A DNA stretch of 64,000 bases from JBCCMF01 sp038747545 (lineage in GTDB: Bacteria > Bacteroidota > Rhodothermia > Rhodothermales > JBCCMF01): contig JBCDJT010000004.1 in assembly GCA_038747545.1 (NCBI GenBank), forward strand, positions 9,772 through 73,771, in the 5' to 3' direction. Shown here piece by piece: positions 12,611 to 22,127 of this stretch (position 1 is its first letter; every line of letters starts with the position of its first letter). Both the position numbers and the translations under genes were made by a program. The notes under the pieces are model-generated. The model saw only the letters and a program-made list of their open reading frames with translations, had not been told where the DNA came from and ran no database searches.

Positions 12611-13291
12611 ATGATTGATCTCCGCAACACGACCGTCCGCTACGACACGCCGACGGGGCCGCGCACGGTCTTCGAGAACCTCTCGCTCCAGATCAATCGC
12701 GGCGAGATGGCCTACCTGATCGGGCCTACGGGCAGCGGCAAGAGCAGCCTGCTCCGGCTCATCTACATGGACCGGATGCCCGATGCCGGCGTGGTTCGTG
12801 TGGGCGACTACCGCTCAGATATGATTGCGCCCAAGCAGATCCCGTACCTGCGGCGGTCGCTGGGCATCGTGTTTCAGGACTTCCAGCTGCTGCCCGACCG
12901 CAACGTGTACGAGAACGTGGCCTTCGCGCTCTACGCCACGGGCAAGAGCGGCACGGCAGTACGGCAGCGTGTGGTGCAGGTGCTCGCTCGCGTGGGGCTG
13001 AGCCATAAAACGAAGCAGTACCCGCACGAACTATCCGGTGGCGAGCAGCAGCGCGTCACCATCGCCCGCGCCATCGCCAACGAGCCGTGGATCCTGCTAG
13101 CCGATGAGCCCACGGGCAACCTCGACCCGCGCGTCTCGGACGAGATCCAGAAGCTGCTCATCGGCCTCAACAAGCAGGGCATGACGGTGTTTATGGTCAC
13201 GCACGATTACCGCATCGTCCGCGAGTTTCCGGCGCGCACGCTGGCGTTTATGAAGGGGCAACTCACCGAGGTGGACCCGCTCTCGCTGTGA
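12611..13291 (+). CDS. ftsE: FtsE-like ABC transporter ATP-binding protein
   Basis: This 226-residue ATPase has Walker A GPTGSGKSS, a Q-loop in FQDFQLLPDRNVYENVAFAL, the signature LSGGEQQR, Walker B ILLADEPTGNLD and the switch histidine in MVTHDY. The DRNVYENVAFAL segment and short length are typical of FtsE, which with the membrane protein FtsX controls peptidoglycan hydrolases at division. No ftsX is adjacent; the neighbours are a small membrane protein upstream and an ECF sigma gene downstream. LolD/MacB-type ATPases are close relatives, so the assignment is good at family level and fair for the exact role. Confidence 0.85.
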   Translation: MIDLRNTTVRYDTPTGPRTVFENLSLQINRGEMAYLIGPTGSGKSSLLRLIYMDRMPDAGVVRVGDYRSDMIAPKQIPYLRRSLGIVFQDFQLLPDRNVYENVAFALYATGKSGTAVRQRVVQVLARVGLSHKTKQYPHELSGGEQQRVTIARAIANEPWILLADEPTGNLDPRVSDEIQKLLIGLNKQGMTVFMVTHDYRIVREFPARTLAFMKGQLTEVDPLSL

Positions 13292-13298
13292 CGCCAGC

Positions 13299-13336
13299 GC
13301 TGTACCTTCAGTGCCGCACCCGTGGTACAGCGGCAC
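13299..13336 (+). other. Two overlapping, mutually exclusive hairpins after ftsE
   Basis: GCTGTACC (13299-13306) pairs perfectly with GGTACAGC (13324-13331), and GTGCCGC (13311-13317) pairs perfectly with GCGGCAC (13330-13336). The arms interleave and share two bases, so the two stems compete. The site lies 8 bp past the ftsE stop and upstream of the sigma gene. There is no T-tract. It could be an end-of-transcript structure or a switch. Confidence 0.4.
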
Positions 13337-13347
13337 GTGCGGTAGCA

Positions 13348-13376
13348 TTGCACTTTCTCCTACTGCGCGCTATGCT
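13348..13376 (+). promoter_or_regulatory. Candidate promoter for the ECF sigma/kinase pair
   Basis: TTGCAC at 13348-13353 and TATGCT at 13371-13376 are separated by 17 bp, a housekeeping-sigma arrangement, about 40 bp before the sigma-factor ATG at 13416. This is pattern reading only. Confidence 0.4.
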
Positions 13377-13415
13377 GTACCCTGAGAATCCTCGCGCCTT
13401 ACCCGACCTTTGGCT

Positions 13416-13991
13416 ATGTCTCCAGGCGATGTCACCCTGCTGCTCCGCGACATGAAGGCGGGCAAGCCAGAGGCGATGGATGCGCTCATGCCCGTCGTCT
13501 ACGAGGAGCTGCGCGCGATGGCGCATCACAAGCTGCGCGCCGAGCGGAACGACCACACGCTCAACACGACGGCGCTCGTCCACGAGGCGTACCTCAAGAT
13601 CGTGGATCAGCGCTGGGCGAACGTCCACGACCGGGCGCACTTCCTGGCCATCGCGGCGCAGGCGATGCGGCGGGTCCTCGTCAGCTACGCCCGGCAGCGG
13701 CATGCCCAGAAGCGCGGCGGCCACGACACCCCGCTCCCCCTGGACGACCACCTCAACACACTCTCGCTCGCCTTCTCGCCGGACCACCTGGACCAGCTGC
13801 TCTCGCTGGACGACGCGATGACCAAGCTGGAGGTCTTCAACGAGCGCGGATGCCGCGTGGTGGAGTACCGCTTCTTTGGCGGCATGACCCACGAGGAGGT
13901 GGCCCGGGTGATGAACGTCTCGGTGCCGACGGTGCGCCGCGCCTGGACCACCTCGCGGCTCTGGCTGCGGCAGACGATGCAGGCGGCATGA
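13416..13991 (+). CDS. ECF-type sigma factor, kinase-linked group
   Basis: The 191-residue product belongs to the ECF sigma group found beside Ser/Thr kinases in Rhodothermales, Planctomycetes and Acidobacteria. Region 2 includes YEELRAMAHHKLRAERNDHT and LNTTALVHEAYLKI; region 4 contains VVEYRFFGGMTHEEVARVMN followed by VSVPTVRRAWTTSRLWLR, the promoter -35 recognition helix-turn-helix. The ATG at 13416 is used; an in-frame TTG two codons earlier is possible. Its stop overlaps the kinase start (ATGA), so translation is coupled and the kinase is likely part of its signalling path. No anti-sigma factor is seen, as expected for this group, in which the kinase may control activity. Confidence 0.9.
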   Translation: MSPGDVTLLLRDMKAGKPEAMDALMPVVYEELRAMAHHKLRAERNDHTLNTTALVHEAYLKIVDQRWANVHDRAHFLAIAAQAMRRVLVSYARQRHAQKRGGHDTPLPLDDHLNTLSLAFSPDHLDQLLSLDDAMTKLEVFNERGCRVVEYRFFGGMTHEEVARVMNVSVPTVRRAWTTSRLWLRQTMQAA

Positions 13992-16438
13992 CCCGAGCAC
14001 GCTGGATAGCGCTGGAGGACGCGTTCGAGCGCATCGACGCGTTGCCCGCTACCGAGCAGGCCGCGGCGATGGCCGACCTGCGCGAACGCGACCCCGTCCT
14101 CCACGCTGACCTCGCGGCGCTGCGCGACAGCTACGCCGCCGAGCCGAATTTCCTGGAAACCGCCTTCGCGGGGTTGCCGCCGCCTCCCGCCCGTCCCCAG
14201 ACAGGTTATGCGCCCGGCGACCAGATCGGCGTGTACGGCATCGTGCGGCTCTTGGGCGAGGGCGGCATGGGCAGCGTGTACCTTGTTGAGCGCGAGGCGC
14301 CGTACCAGCAGCAGGCCGCGCTCAAGGTGTTGCGCGTGCGGCCGGGCCGCGACATGGCCCAGCGGTTCCACGCCGAGCGGCAAATCCTGGCTACGCTGAC
14401 GCACCCGCACATCGCCCGGCTCTTGGACGGCGGTACCACGCCCGAGGGGCAGCCCTACTTCGTCATGGCGTACGTGGAGGGCGTCTCGATCACCCAGTAC
14501 GCCCAGCAGCACCGCTTGGGGCTCGATGCGCGGCTGCGGCTGTTTCAGGCCGTGTGCCAAGCGGTGGCCTATGCGCACCGCAACCTGGTCGTGCATCGCG
14601 ACCTCAAGCCCACCAACATCCTGGTCGATGGCGAGGGCACGGTGAAGCTGCTCGACTTCGGCATTGCGAAGCTCCTGGCGCCCACCGCTGGGGCGCTGAC
14701 GGTGGAGACGGGGCGCCTGATGACGCCCGGCTACGCCGCCCCGGAGCAGATCAAGGGCGAAGCCATCACCACCGCCACGGATGTGTACGCCCTGGGCGTG
14801 CTGCTCTACGAACTCCTGACCGACCAGCGCCTCCTCGACCCCGCAGCCCACCCGGCCGAGGCGGCGCGGCACATCTGCGAGGCCCCACCCACCCGACCGT
14901 CAACGGCCATCACGGGTACGCCCGAGCACCTGCCGTATACGGCGCCTGCGTTGCGCAAGACGCTGCGCGGCGATCTCGACACGATGGTGCTGCACGCGCT
15001 CAACAAAGACCCCGAGCGCCGCTACGCCTCTGCCGACCAGTTCCACGACGACGTGGCCCGCTACCTCGGTGGCCTCCCGCTGAGCGCCCAGCCAGACAGC
15101 GTGGGGTATCGGCTGCGCAAGTTCGCCGGGCGGCACCGCGCGGGCGTGGCGGCGGCGGCGGCGTTCGTCCTGCTCCTCACAGCGGCGAGCCTTGCCCTAG
15201 CGCTCCAGGCCAGCCAGCTGCGTGCCACCACGTCTGAGGCTCTGCAAGCCCAGGCCGAGGCCGAGCAGGTCAGCGCGTTGTTAATCGACGTCTTTCGGGC
15301 GGCTGACCCGAACGTGGCCCAGGGCGCAGCGCCCACCGCGCGCGAGCTGCTCGACCGGGGCCGCGAGAAAGTGGCCGCCGAACTCGACGATCAGCCCGCG
15401 ACGCGCGCGCAGCTGCTGGCGGTGCTGAGCGACGTGTACGACGCCCTGGGCGCACCCGGCGATGCCTTGCCGATGGCCGAGGAGGTGCTCGCGCTCCGGC
15501 GCAGGCTGGCATCAGCCGATGCCGATGCTGACGTAGCCACCGCGCTCAACCGCCTGGGCTGGCTGCATCACCAGCGCGGGGACCACGCCACCGCCGACTC
15601 CATCCTGAACGAAGCCCTCGCGATGCGCCGGGCAGTGCTCCGCTCGGACGACCCCCGCATCGGGCGTACGCTGAACGATCTGGGCGTGGTCAACCAGTCG
15701 CTGGAGCGGCTGGATCGCACGGCGGCGTACATCGAGGAGGCGCTGTCCATCCGCCGGGCGCACTACGGCCCCACGCACCGCGCCGTGGGCGTTACGCTCA
15801 ACAACTTGGCCGCGCTGTACTGGGGCCAAGGCGACTATGCCAAGGCCGAGCGCGCCTTCCGCGAGTCCTTGGTGGTGCTCGATGCCGAGGACGGCGCCCG
15901 AAGCCCGCGCTATGCCGTCGCCTTGCACAACATCGGGACGGCGTTGCTCATGCAAGAGGCCTATGACCAAGCCGAAGGCGCGTACCGCCAGGCGCTGGCC
16001 ATCCGCATGGCGGTCCTGGAACCGGGGCACAAAAACCTGGCAGATACGCAGTACGGCCTGGGCAACCTGTACAGCCGCATGGGGCGGCTGCGCGAGGCTG
16101 ACAGCCTGCTCACGGCAGCTGTGGCCACCTACCGCGCCGGTCATGGCGATGCGTTTGGCCCCGCCGCCCACGCCCTCCTGTCGCTGGCCAAGGTGCGTAC
16201 ACAGCGCCACAGCGCCGACGCCCTAGACGTGCATCAAGAAGCCTATGCCGCAGCACAGGCCGCGTTTGGCGCGACCCACCGCGAGACGGTGACGGCAGGA
16301 CTGCAGCTGGCCAAGGCATTGCCCGCTGCCGAGGCGCAGGCCTTCCTCCGCAACCTCCTCGCCCTACTTGATGCCGCAGGCAGCACCGACGCGGCGCGCG
16401 TCCAGGCCGCGCTGGATGACCTGAGCGCATCCATATAA
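13988..16438 (+). CDS. Transmembrane Ser/Thr protein kinase with TPR sensor domain
   Basis: The 816-residue protein starts at the ATG overlapping the sigma stop. After a roughly 75-residue helical leader comes a Hanks-type kinase with glycine loop LGEGGMGSVYLVE, lysine in ALKVL, catalytic HRDLKPTN (about residue 203), DFG (about 223) and TPGYAAPEQ. A membrane span (AGVAAAAAFVLLLTAASLAL) lies at about 385-410. The C-terminal half consists of TPR repeats of the kinesin-light-chain type, for example TALNRLGWLHHQRGDHATAD and GRTLNDLGVVNQSLERLDRT. The kinase would be cytoplasmic and the TPR half extracytoplasmic, sensing proteins in the envelope. It is paired with the ECF sigma factor upstream; an exported SdrD-like protein follows 112 bp downstream and may be a target gene. 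Confidence 0.92.
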   Translation: MTRARWIALEDAFERIDALPATEQAAAMADLRERDPVLHADLAALRDSYAAEPNFLETAFAGLPPPPARPQTGYAPGDQIGVYGIVRLLGEGGMGSVYLVEREAPYQQQAALKVLRVRPGRDMAQRFHAERQILATLTHPHIARLLDGGTTPEGQPYFVMAYVEGVSITQYAQQHRLGLDARLRLFQAVCQAVAYAHRNLVVHRDLKPTNILVDGEGTVKLLDFGIAKLLAPTAGALTVETGRLMTPGYAAPEQIKGEAITTATDVYALGVLLYELLTDQRLLDPAAHPAEAARHICEAPPTRPSTAITGTPEHLPYTAPALRKTLRGDLDTMVLHALNKDPERRYASADQFHDDVARYLGGLPLSAQPDSVGYRLRKFAGRHRAGVAAAAAFVLLLTAASLALALQASQLRATTSEALQAQAEAEQVSALLIDVFRAADPNVAQGAAPTARELLDRGREKVAAELDDQPATRAQLLAVLSDVYDALGAPGDALPMAEEVLALRRRLASADADADVATALNRLGWLHHQRGDHATADSILNEALAMRRAVLRSDDPRIGRTLNDLGVVNQSLERLDRTAAYIEEALSIRRAHYGPTHRAVGVTLNNLAALYWGQGDYAKAERAFRESLVVLDAEDGARSPRYAVALHNIGTALLMQEAYDQAEGAYRQALAIRMAVLEPGHKNLADTQYGLGNLYSRMGRLREADSLLTAAVATYRAGHGDAFGPAAHALLSLAKVRTQRHSADALDVHQEAYAAAQAAFGATHRETVTAGLQLAKALPAAEAQAFLRNLLALLDAAGSTDAARVQAALDDLSASI

Positions 16439-16505
16439 GCGCACATCCGAAAAAAGTGAGCGGTGTATGATCAGGTGACGGCTGTTTGTGCGCGTGTGTG
16501 AATAG

Positions 16506-16521
16506 GGGACGATTCCGTCCC
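16506..16521. other. Short hairpin before exported-protein gene
   Basis: GGGACG pairs with CGTCCC around an ATTC loop, 30 bp before the ATG of the exported protein. It may affect translation or mark a transcript end after the kinase gene. No T-tract follows on the plus strand. Confidence 0.3.
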
Positions 16522-16550
16522 ATCACCCTTGAACCACATACGCAGCCATC

Positions 16551-19500
16551 ATGATACCGCTACGCGCGCTAGTTCTGGCCTCCCTCCTCCTGCTGGCCGG
16601 GGCCGTCTACGGCTCCGCACCCGCCACAGCCGCCAGCCCTACAGACGGCACCCGAGCCGTCTCGGATAAACGCGCCTTTTTCGACGGAGAGGGCGAAGCA
16701 CAGGTCTCCGAGCCCTACACCTTCGACGTCGGTTTTGAAAACACCAGCCAGGCCAGCGGCGGGCCCTTCTTGGTCACAGGCTCGGGCATCCGTACGACCG
16801 TCCCCACGCACTTTCAGGACATCGAGGTGTCAGACAACAGGTGCAGCGCAGACGGCAACGTTATCGACTGTGACCTGGGTAGCGTAGGGCCCAACGAGAA
16901 CGTCTACATCAGCATCACGGGCACACCAACAGCACCGGGGCAATCGACCATCACCGTCGTTGTCCGATCCAACGAGTTCGACCCCGATATCGGCAACAAC
17001 ACCGTCTCGGGTGTCGTCTCTGTCATCGAACCTCTGCCGGGCAGCATCTCAGGCCTGAAGTGGGCCGATAACGACGGCGATGGCGTGTTCGACGTCAACA
17101 GCGAGCCGGGGCTGGCCGACTGGCCCGTCTTCATCGACCTCAACGGCGACGGCTCGGCAGGGGCCGATGAGCCCTCGCTGACGACCGACGCCAACGGCTC
17201 GTTCTTCTTCGGGGACCTGGAGCCCGGGACCTACACGGTCTGCGAGGGTAGCCGCCCCGGATGGGTACAGACGTTTCCCGCCTCCGGCTGCCACACCGTC
17301 ACCGTGGAGCCGGGTCAGGCTGTGGAGGGCGTCAACTTCGGCAACCGACCCGCCGGAGAGATCGGCGGGCGAAAGTGGCACGACGAGAACGCCGACGGCG
17401 AGCAGAACAACGGCGAGCCGCCCCTGGAAGGCTTCGTCTTCTTCGCTGACCTCGACGGAAGCGGCACACTGGACGCTGGCGAACCGTCGTCCACGAGCAA
17501 CGCGGAGGGGGCCTACCGCCTCACCGACCTCATGCCCGGCACCTACGTCGTACGTGAGCAGCCGCGCGAGGGCTGGCGCACGGTGACGCCTGCCAGCGGG
17601 CAGTACACGGTTGAGCTGGGCGGCAATAGCCCGCTCATCCAAGAGGACTTCGACTTTGGCAACCAGCAGTACGGCCACATCCACGGCATCAAGTACCACG
17701 ACATCAACCAGAACCGCGTGCAAGACATCGCGGAGGGCGAGTTCGGGCTCAGCGGCGTCACCATCCAACTCATCGACAGCCAAGGGACCGTGGTGCGCGA
17801 GCAGATGACCCACCCGATGGACGCCAACGAAGACGGCCTGTTCGATCCCGGCACCGAGATGGGGCTGTTCTGGTTCGAGAACGTCATTCCCGGCACGTAC
17901 ACCGTGCGCGAGGTCGTGCCCGAGGGCATCACCTCCTCCTCGCCGGATGGCAGCCAAACCGTGGACCTGACGCCGGGCCTGTTCGTCAACCTCAGCTTTG
18001 GCAACTTTGGGTATGTCGAGGACTGGGGTGACCTGCCGGACCCGCGCTTCATCCCCACGCCCACCCAGTGCGTGGCACCTAACCGTCCCAACGGCTCCCA
18101 ATGCTACATCACGACCGGCGCACTTGGCCCTCACCACCTGTATGTTGCCAGCGACCCCAACCCGCTGCGCCTAGGTACGCTCATCGACAACGAGACGAAC
18201 GGCCAACCCACCGCCGACGCCTATGGCGACGACAACGTGCCGCCCACCGCCGTCAACGGCGTGGACGACGAGGACGGCATCAGCACGCTGGCCTTCCAGA
18301 ACGGCACGACGGCCACGCAGGGCTCGTTCGAGATCACCGTCTCTGGCCCTCCCGGACGCACGGCGCGTCTGGACGCCTGGATCGACTTCGACGACGACGG
18401 CCTTCTGCAAAACTCTGAGCAGATCTTCATCTCCTTCGCTATCCCCATCCCAGGCAGTGGTAGCGTCACGCAAACGCTCAGCTTCACGGTACCCCCTGGC
18501 TTCAACGGCGGCACCTTCGCCCGCTTCCGGCTGAGCTACGTGGGCGGCCTCTTACCCTACGGCCCCGTGGTCGATGGCGAGGTGGAAGACTACGCGCTCA
18601 TCGGCCTCGACTACGGCGATGCCCGCCAGTTTGAACTGGATGGCCTGCTCCCCGAGTTTCCGTCGGGCTATCCCGTGAACCTGGCAGCCAACGGCGCACG
18701 CCATGTGGTCACCTCGCAGGTTCGGCTGGGACCGATGGCCGACCCCGACCCCAACGGCGGCGACCCCACGATCCTCGCTTCCGGCGACGATGCGTTCATG
18801 GACGACGACGAGGACGGCATCGTGTTCGTCGATGGCGCGGTGCCGATGACGCTCCAGTTTGAAGACACTGTCCCCGACCCCGCTGCGGGTCAGCCGTGGC
18901 CGTTCACCGGTTTCTACCGCGATACTGAGGTGGAGGTGATCCCGCTGGCCAGCGTCCAAGGCATGCTCAACGCGTGGATCGACTGGAACCGCGACGGCGA
19001 CTGGGACGACGAGGGCGAGCAGATCTTCACCAACGAACCTGTGAGCACGCAGGAAGACACCCTCCGCTTCCAGGTGCCCGCCGATGCCGTCTTCGGCTAT
19101 ACCTACGGCCGCTTCCGCTTCAACCGGCTGGGCAACCTCTCCGTCACAGGCGCCGGTGCCGATGGCGAGGTGGAAGACTACCTGCTGGCTACGCTGCCCC
19201 CGCTCGACTTCGGCGACGTGTCCGGCGTCTACCCTGCGACCGCAGCAGAGATGGGCGCCCGGCATCAGGTGGGCGATCTCCGCCTCGGGGCCACCCTCAC
19301 GCCCGACTTCGACGCTGGCATCCCCGTGGCCACCAAAGCCGACGATGATGACGGCGTGACGATGGCCGCTGAGCTGCTGCGCGGCGGCGCCGAAACCATC
19401 ACCGTAGAGGTGGGCGGCCTAGGCAACGCCTTCCTCAACGCCTGGATCGACTGGAACGGCGACGGCGATTGGGACGACGCCGACGAGCAGGTCGTGACGG

Positions 19501-19979
19501 ACGAGGCCTTGGCGCCAGGGACGCACACACTTACCGTGAGCGTGCCCCTCTCCGCTACCTCGGGCGCGACGGGTGCGCGCTTCCGCCTCGGCGACAGCGG
19601 CGGCCTCGGCCCCATCGACCGCGCCAGCTTCCCGGTCACCACGGGCGAGGTGGAGGACTACGTCGTGTCGATCAGCGCCTCGGCGGTGAGCGTGGAGGAC
19701 GACGGCGTGCTGCCCCAAGCGTTCGCGCTCCACGGCAACTACCCCAACCCGTTCAACCCGACCACCACCCTGCACTTCGACTTGCCCGAGGCTTCAGTCG
19801 TGCGGATCCAGGTCTTCAACCTACTGGGTCAGGCGGTACGCACGGTCGTCGATGAGCAGCGGCCAGCCGGACGGCATTCGGTGCGCTTCGACGCCACCGA
19901 CCTGCCTTCGGGCACCTACCTCTACCGCATGGACGCGGGCCGCTTCTCGCAGGTACGGCAGATGGTGCTGCTCAAGTAA
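16551..19979 (+). CDS. T9SS-exported protein with SdrD-B repeats and GEVED domains
   Basis: The 1142-residue product has a signal peptide (ALVLASLLLLAGAVYGSAPA). About residues 40-160 form a DUF11-like beta-sandwich. Three SdrD/Cna-B-like repeats follow (about 165-265, 270-370, 375-490), each with calcium-type motifs such as KWADNDGDGVFD and ending in a PGTYTV strand. Three GEVED domains end with VDGEVEDY, ADGEVEDY and TTGEVEDY (about 678, 873, 1032). The last 85 residues are a type IX secretion sorting domain with GNYPNPFNPTTTLHFDLPE and final VRQMVLLK. It is likely a cell-surface or released adhesin-like protein. It lies just downstream of a sigma/kinase pair. No enzymatic domain is visible. 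Confidence 0.9.
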   Translation: MIPLRALVLASLLLLAGAVYGSAPATAASPTDGTRAVSDKRAFFDGEGEAQVSEPYTFDVGFENTSQASGGPFLVTGSGIRTTVPTHFQDIEVSDNRCSADGNVIDCDLGSVGPNENVYISITGTPTAPGQSTITVVVRSNEFDPDIGNNTVSGVVSVIEPLPGSISGLKWADNDGDGVFDVNSEPGLADWPVFIDLNGDGSAGADEPSLTTDANGSFFFGDLEPGTYTVCEGSRPGWVQTFPASGCHTVTVEPGQAVEGVNFGNRPAGEIGGRKWHDENADGEQNNGEPPLEGFVFFADLDGSGTLDAGEPSSTSNAEGAYRLTDLMPGTYVVREQPREGWRTVTPASGQYTVELGGNSPLIQEDFDFGNQQYGHIHGIKYHDINQNRVQDIAEGEFGLSGVTIQLIDSQGTVVREQMTHPMDANEDGLFDPGTEMGLFWFENVIPGTYTVREVVPEGITSSSPDGSQTVDLTPGLFVNLSFGNFGYVEDWGDLPDPRFIPTPTQCVAPNRPNGSQCYITTGALGPHHLYVASDPNPLRLGTLIDNETNGQPTADAYGDDNVPPTAVNGVDDEDGISTLAFQNGTTATQGSFEITVSGPPGRTARLDAWIDFDDDGLLQNSEQIFISFAIPIPGSGSVTQTLSFTVPPGFNGGTFARFRLSYVGGLLPYGPVVDGEVEDYALIGLDYGDARQFELDGLLPEFPSGYPVNLAANGARHVVTSQVRLGPMADPDPNGGDPTILASGDDAFMDDDEDGIVFVDGAVPMTLQFEDTVPDPAAGQPWPFTGFYRDTEVEVIPLASVQGMLNAWIDWNRDGDWDDEGEQIFTNEPVSTQEDTLRFQVPADAVFGYTYGRFRFNRLGNLSVTGAGADGEVEDYLLATLPPLDFGDVSGVYPATAAEMGARHQVGDLRLGATLTPDFDAGIPVATKADDDDGVTMAAELLRGGAETITVEVGGLGNAFLNAWIDWNGDGDWDDADEQVVTDEALAPGTHTLTVSVPLSATSGATGARFRLGDSGGLGPIDRASFPVTTGEVEDYVVSISASAVSVEDDGVLPQAFALHGNYPNPFNPTTTLHFDLPEASVVRIQVFNLLGQAVRTVVDEQRPAGRHSVRFDATDLPSGTYLYRMDAGRFSQVRQMVLLK

Positions 19980-20007
19980 GCCTCCTGCTTGTCGAGATCC
20001 TGTAGCT

Positions 20008-20039
20008 GGCGGGCGGGCTCCTTCGGGGGTGCGCCCGTC
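20008..20039 (+). terminator. GC-rich hairpin with TTCG loop
   Basis: A 14-base 5' arm (20008-20021) and 3' arm (20026-20039) fold around a TTCG tetraloop with one mismatch and a few G-T pairs, 29 bp past the stop of the exported protein. Only scattered T residues follow, so it is a GC-rich terminator rather than a classical one. Confidence 0.6.
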
Positions 20040-20123
20040 TCGCGTATGTCTTCCCCTACCATTGCTTCTCTCCGTGCCGATGGTTTAGTTCAGCGCATCC
20101 TCCTGTCACACTGTGCTGCGTCC

Positions 20124-22127
20124 ATGCGCTCGTTGTTTCTCTTCACCGCTCTTGTCCTCAGCGGCTGTGCGCCGTCGTCCCCCAAACACACACCGCCCAA
20201 CATCATCGTCATCCTCGCCGACGACCTCGGCTATGGCGATGTGGGGGCGTACAACCTTGACTCCAAGATCCCGACGCCACACATGGATCGGCTGGCGGCA
20301 GAGGGGTTGCGGTTCACCGATGCCCACAGCCCGTCGGCGGTGTGTACGCCTACGCGGTACGGCTTGCTGACGGGGCGCTACGCATGGCGGACGGGCCTAA
20401 AACGCGGCGTGACGTGGGGCTACGACCCGCTGCTGCTCGACACGGCCCGCGTTACCATCGCCGACGTGCTGGGTGAGGCGGGCTACGCCACGGCGGGCAT
20501 CGGCAAGTGGCACCTCGGACTGGGCACAGCGGATTCGGTCGACTATCACGCGGGCGAATACGGCGTCGGCCCCAACGACTTTGGCTTCGACCACTACTTC
20601 GGCATCCCCGCCTCGCTCGATATGGAGCCGTACGTCTACATCGAGGACGGTCGCACCGTGCAAGCGCCCACCGACGCTATCGATGCCGAAGTCGGGTGCT
20701 GTATGGGGCCGTTCTACCGCGCCGGGCCGATTGCGCCCGAATTCGACATCTACGAGACCACGCCGATCTTGGCCGACCGTGCCGTCGCCTACATCGAGCA
20801 GGCCTCGGCAACCGAACAGCCCTTCTTCCTCTACCTCCCGCTCCCGTCGCCGCACACGCCGTGGGTGCCGACGGCAGCATTCGATGGCACCAGCCAAGCC
20901 GGGATGTATGGCGACTTCGTGGCGCAGGTCGATGCCGTCATCGGGCAAGTGCTGGAAGCGCTGGAGGCGCAAGGTCTGGCCGAGCATACGCTCATCGCCG
21001 TCACCAGCGACAACGGCGCGTACTGGCCCGATAGCGAGATTGAGCGGTTCGAGCACCGTGCCAACGGCCCGTGGCGCGGCATGAAGGCCGATATCTGGGA
21101 GGCCGGGCATCGCGTCCCGCTCCTGATGCGCTGGCCAGGGCGCATAGCACCGGGCACTACCACCGACGGCCTCACCATGCTCACCGACCTGTTCGCCACC
21201 CTCGCCGCTTCGGCGGGCGCTGCCGTTCCCGAGCATGCCGCGCCGGACAGCTACGACCAGTCGCTGCTCTTCCACGCGCCCGATCAGCCGGTACGCGCAG
21301 ACGGCGTAATGCATTCGAGCCGCGGCGTATTCGCTGTTCGGCAGGGACCGTGGAAGCTGATCCGCGGGCTGGGCAGCGGTGGCTTCACGCGCCCTACCCA
21401 ACCTGCCGCCGAGCCGGGCGGCCCGACCGTGCAGTTGTATCACCTGGATGATGACCCGGCCGAGACCCGTAACCTCGCGCTCGAACGTCTCGACGTGGTC
21501 GCCGAACTCAGCAACCTGCTCGACCAGCAGATCCGCCAAGGCCACAGCCAGCCCGTCGCCGCCGATGAGACGTGGGGCGCACTGTTTGATGGCGCGACCT
21601 TCAGCGGCTGGGATGGCCCACGCCCGTACTTCCGCCTCGAAGACGACGCCATCGTGGCCGGCACGTTGGATGCCGACATCCCCAAGAACCAGTTCCTCTG
21701 CACCCGCGGCGAGTATACCGACTTCGACTTGCGCCTCCAGTTCAAGGTGTTGGGCGGCGGCGCTAACGCAGGCGTCCAGTTCCGCACGGCACGCATCCCC
21801 AACGACCACGAGGTGCGCGGCTACCAAGCCGACCTGGGCGACGGCTGGTACGGCAGCCTCTACGACGAGTCCCGCCGCGACCGCCTCCTCGCCACCGCCG
21901 ACGCCTCCACGATTGAGCGCATCCTCAACCGCGACGACTGGAACGACTACCACATCCGCGCCGACGGCCCCAACATCACGCTTGCCATCAACGGCACCGA
22001 GACCGTCCGCTACACGGAGCCCCTGCAGCAGATTGCTCGCACCGGGCGCGTCTGCCTCCAGATCCACAGCGGCCCGCCGAGCGAGGCGTGGTACCGTTCT
22101 ATCGATATCCAACCGTTGGCGCCATGA
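20124..22127 (+). CDS. Lipoprotein sulfatase fused to a DUF1080/3-keto-disaccharide hydrolase-type domain
   Basis: The ATG at 20124 gives 667 residues beginning with a lipoprotein signal (SLFLFTALVLSGC, lipobox LSGC). The sulfatase domain starts PPNIIVILADDLGYGDVGAY with the metal-binding aspartates, and its formylglycine motif is CTPTR in AVCTPTRYGLLTGRY (about residue 75). GKWHLG and the DNGAYWPDSE segment complete the alkaline-phosphatase-fold site. From about residue 475 a second domain (WGALFDGATFSGWDG, ANAGVQFRT) matches the DUF1080 concanavalin-like fold, now linked to 3-keto-disaccharide hydrolases. It probably removes sulfate from a polysaccharide or glycan at the outer membrane. Its stop overlaps the next sulfatase start (ATGA), so the two are co-translated. 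Confidence 0.92.
   Translation: MRSLFLFTALVLSGCAPSSPKHTPPNIIVILADDLGYGDVGAYNLDSKIPTPHMDRLAAEGLRFTDAHSPSAVCTPTRYGLLTGRYAWRTGLKRGVTWGYDPLLLDTARVTIADVLGEAGYATAGIGKWHLGLGTADSVDYHAGEYGVGPNDFGFDHYFGIPASLDMEPYVYIEDGRTVQAPTDAIDAEVGCCMGPFYRAGPIAPEFDIYETTPILADRAVAYIEQASATEQPFFLYLPLPSPHTPWVPTAAFDGTSQAGMYGDFVAQVDAVIGQVLEALEAQGLAEHTLIAVTSDNGAYWPDSEIERFEHRANGPWRGMKADIWEAGHRVPLLMRWPGRIAPGTTTDGLTMLTDLFATLAASAGAAVPEHAAPDSYDQSLLFHAPDQPVRADGVMHSSRGVFAVRQGPWKLIRGLGSGGFTRPTQPAAEPGGPTVQLYHLDDDPAETRNLALERLDVVAELSNLLDQQIRQGHSQPVAADETWGALFDGATFSGWDGPRPYFRLEDDAIVAGTLDADIPKNQFLCTRGEYTDFDLRLQFKVLGGGANAGVQFRTARIPNDHEVRGYQADLGDGWYGSLYDESRRDRLLATADASTIERILNRDDWNDYHIRADGPNITLAINGTETVRYTEPLQQIARTGRVCLQIHSGPPSEAWYRSIDIQPLAP

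Noticed and set aside
20397..22112. Long minus-strand open frame of 571 codons opposite the first sulfatase
   Set aside because: It mirrors the codon pattern of the sulfatase gene and shows no recognisable domain.
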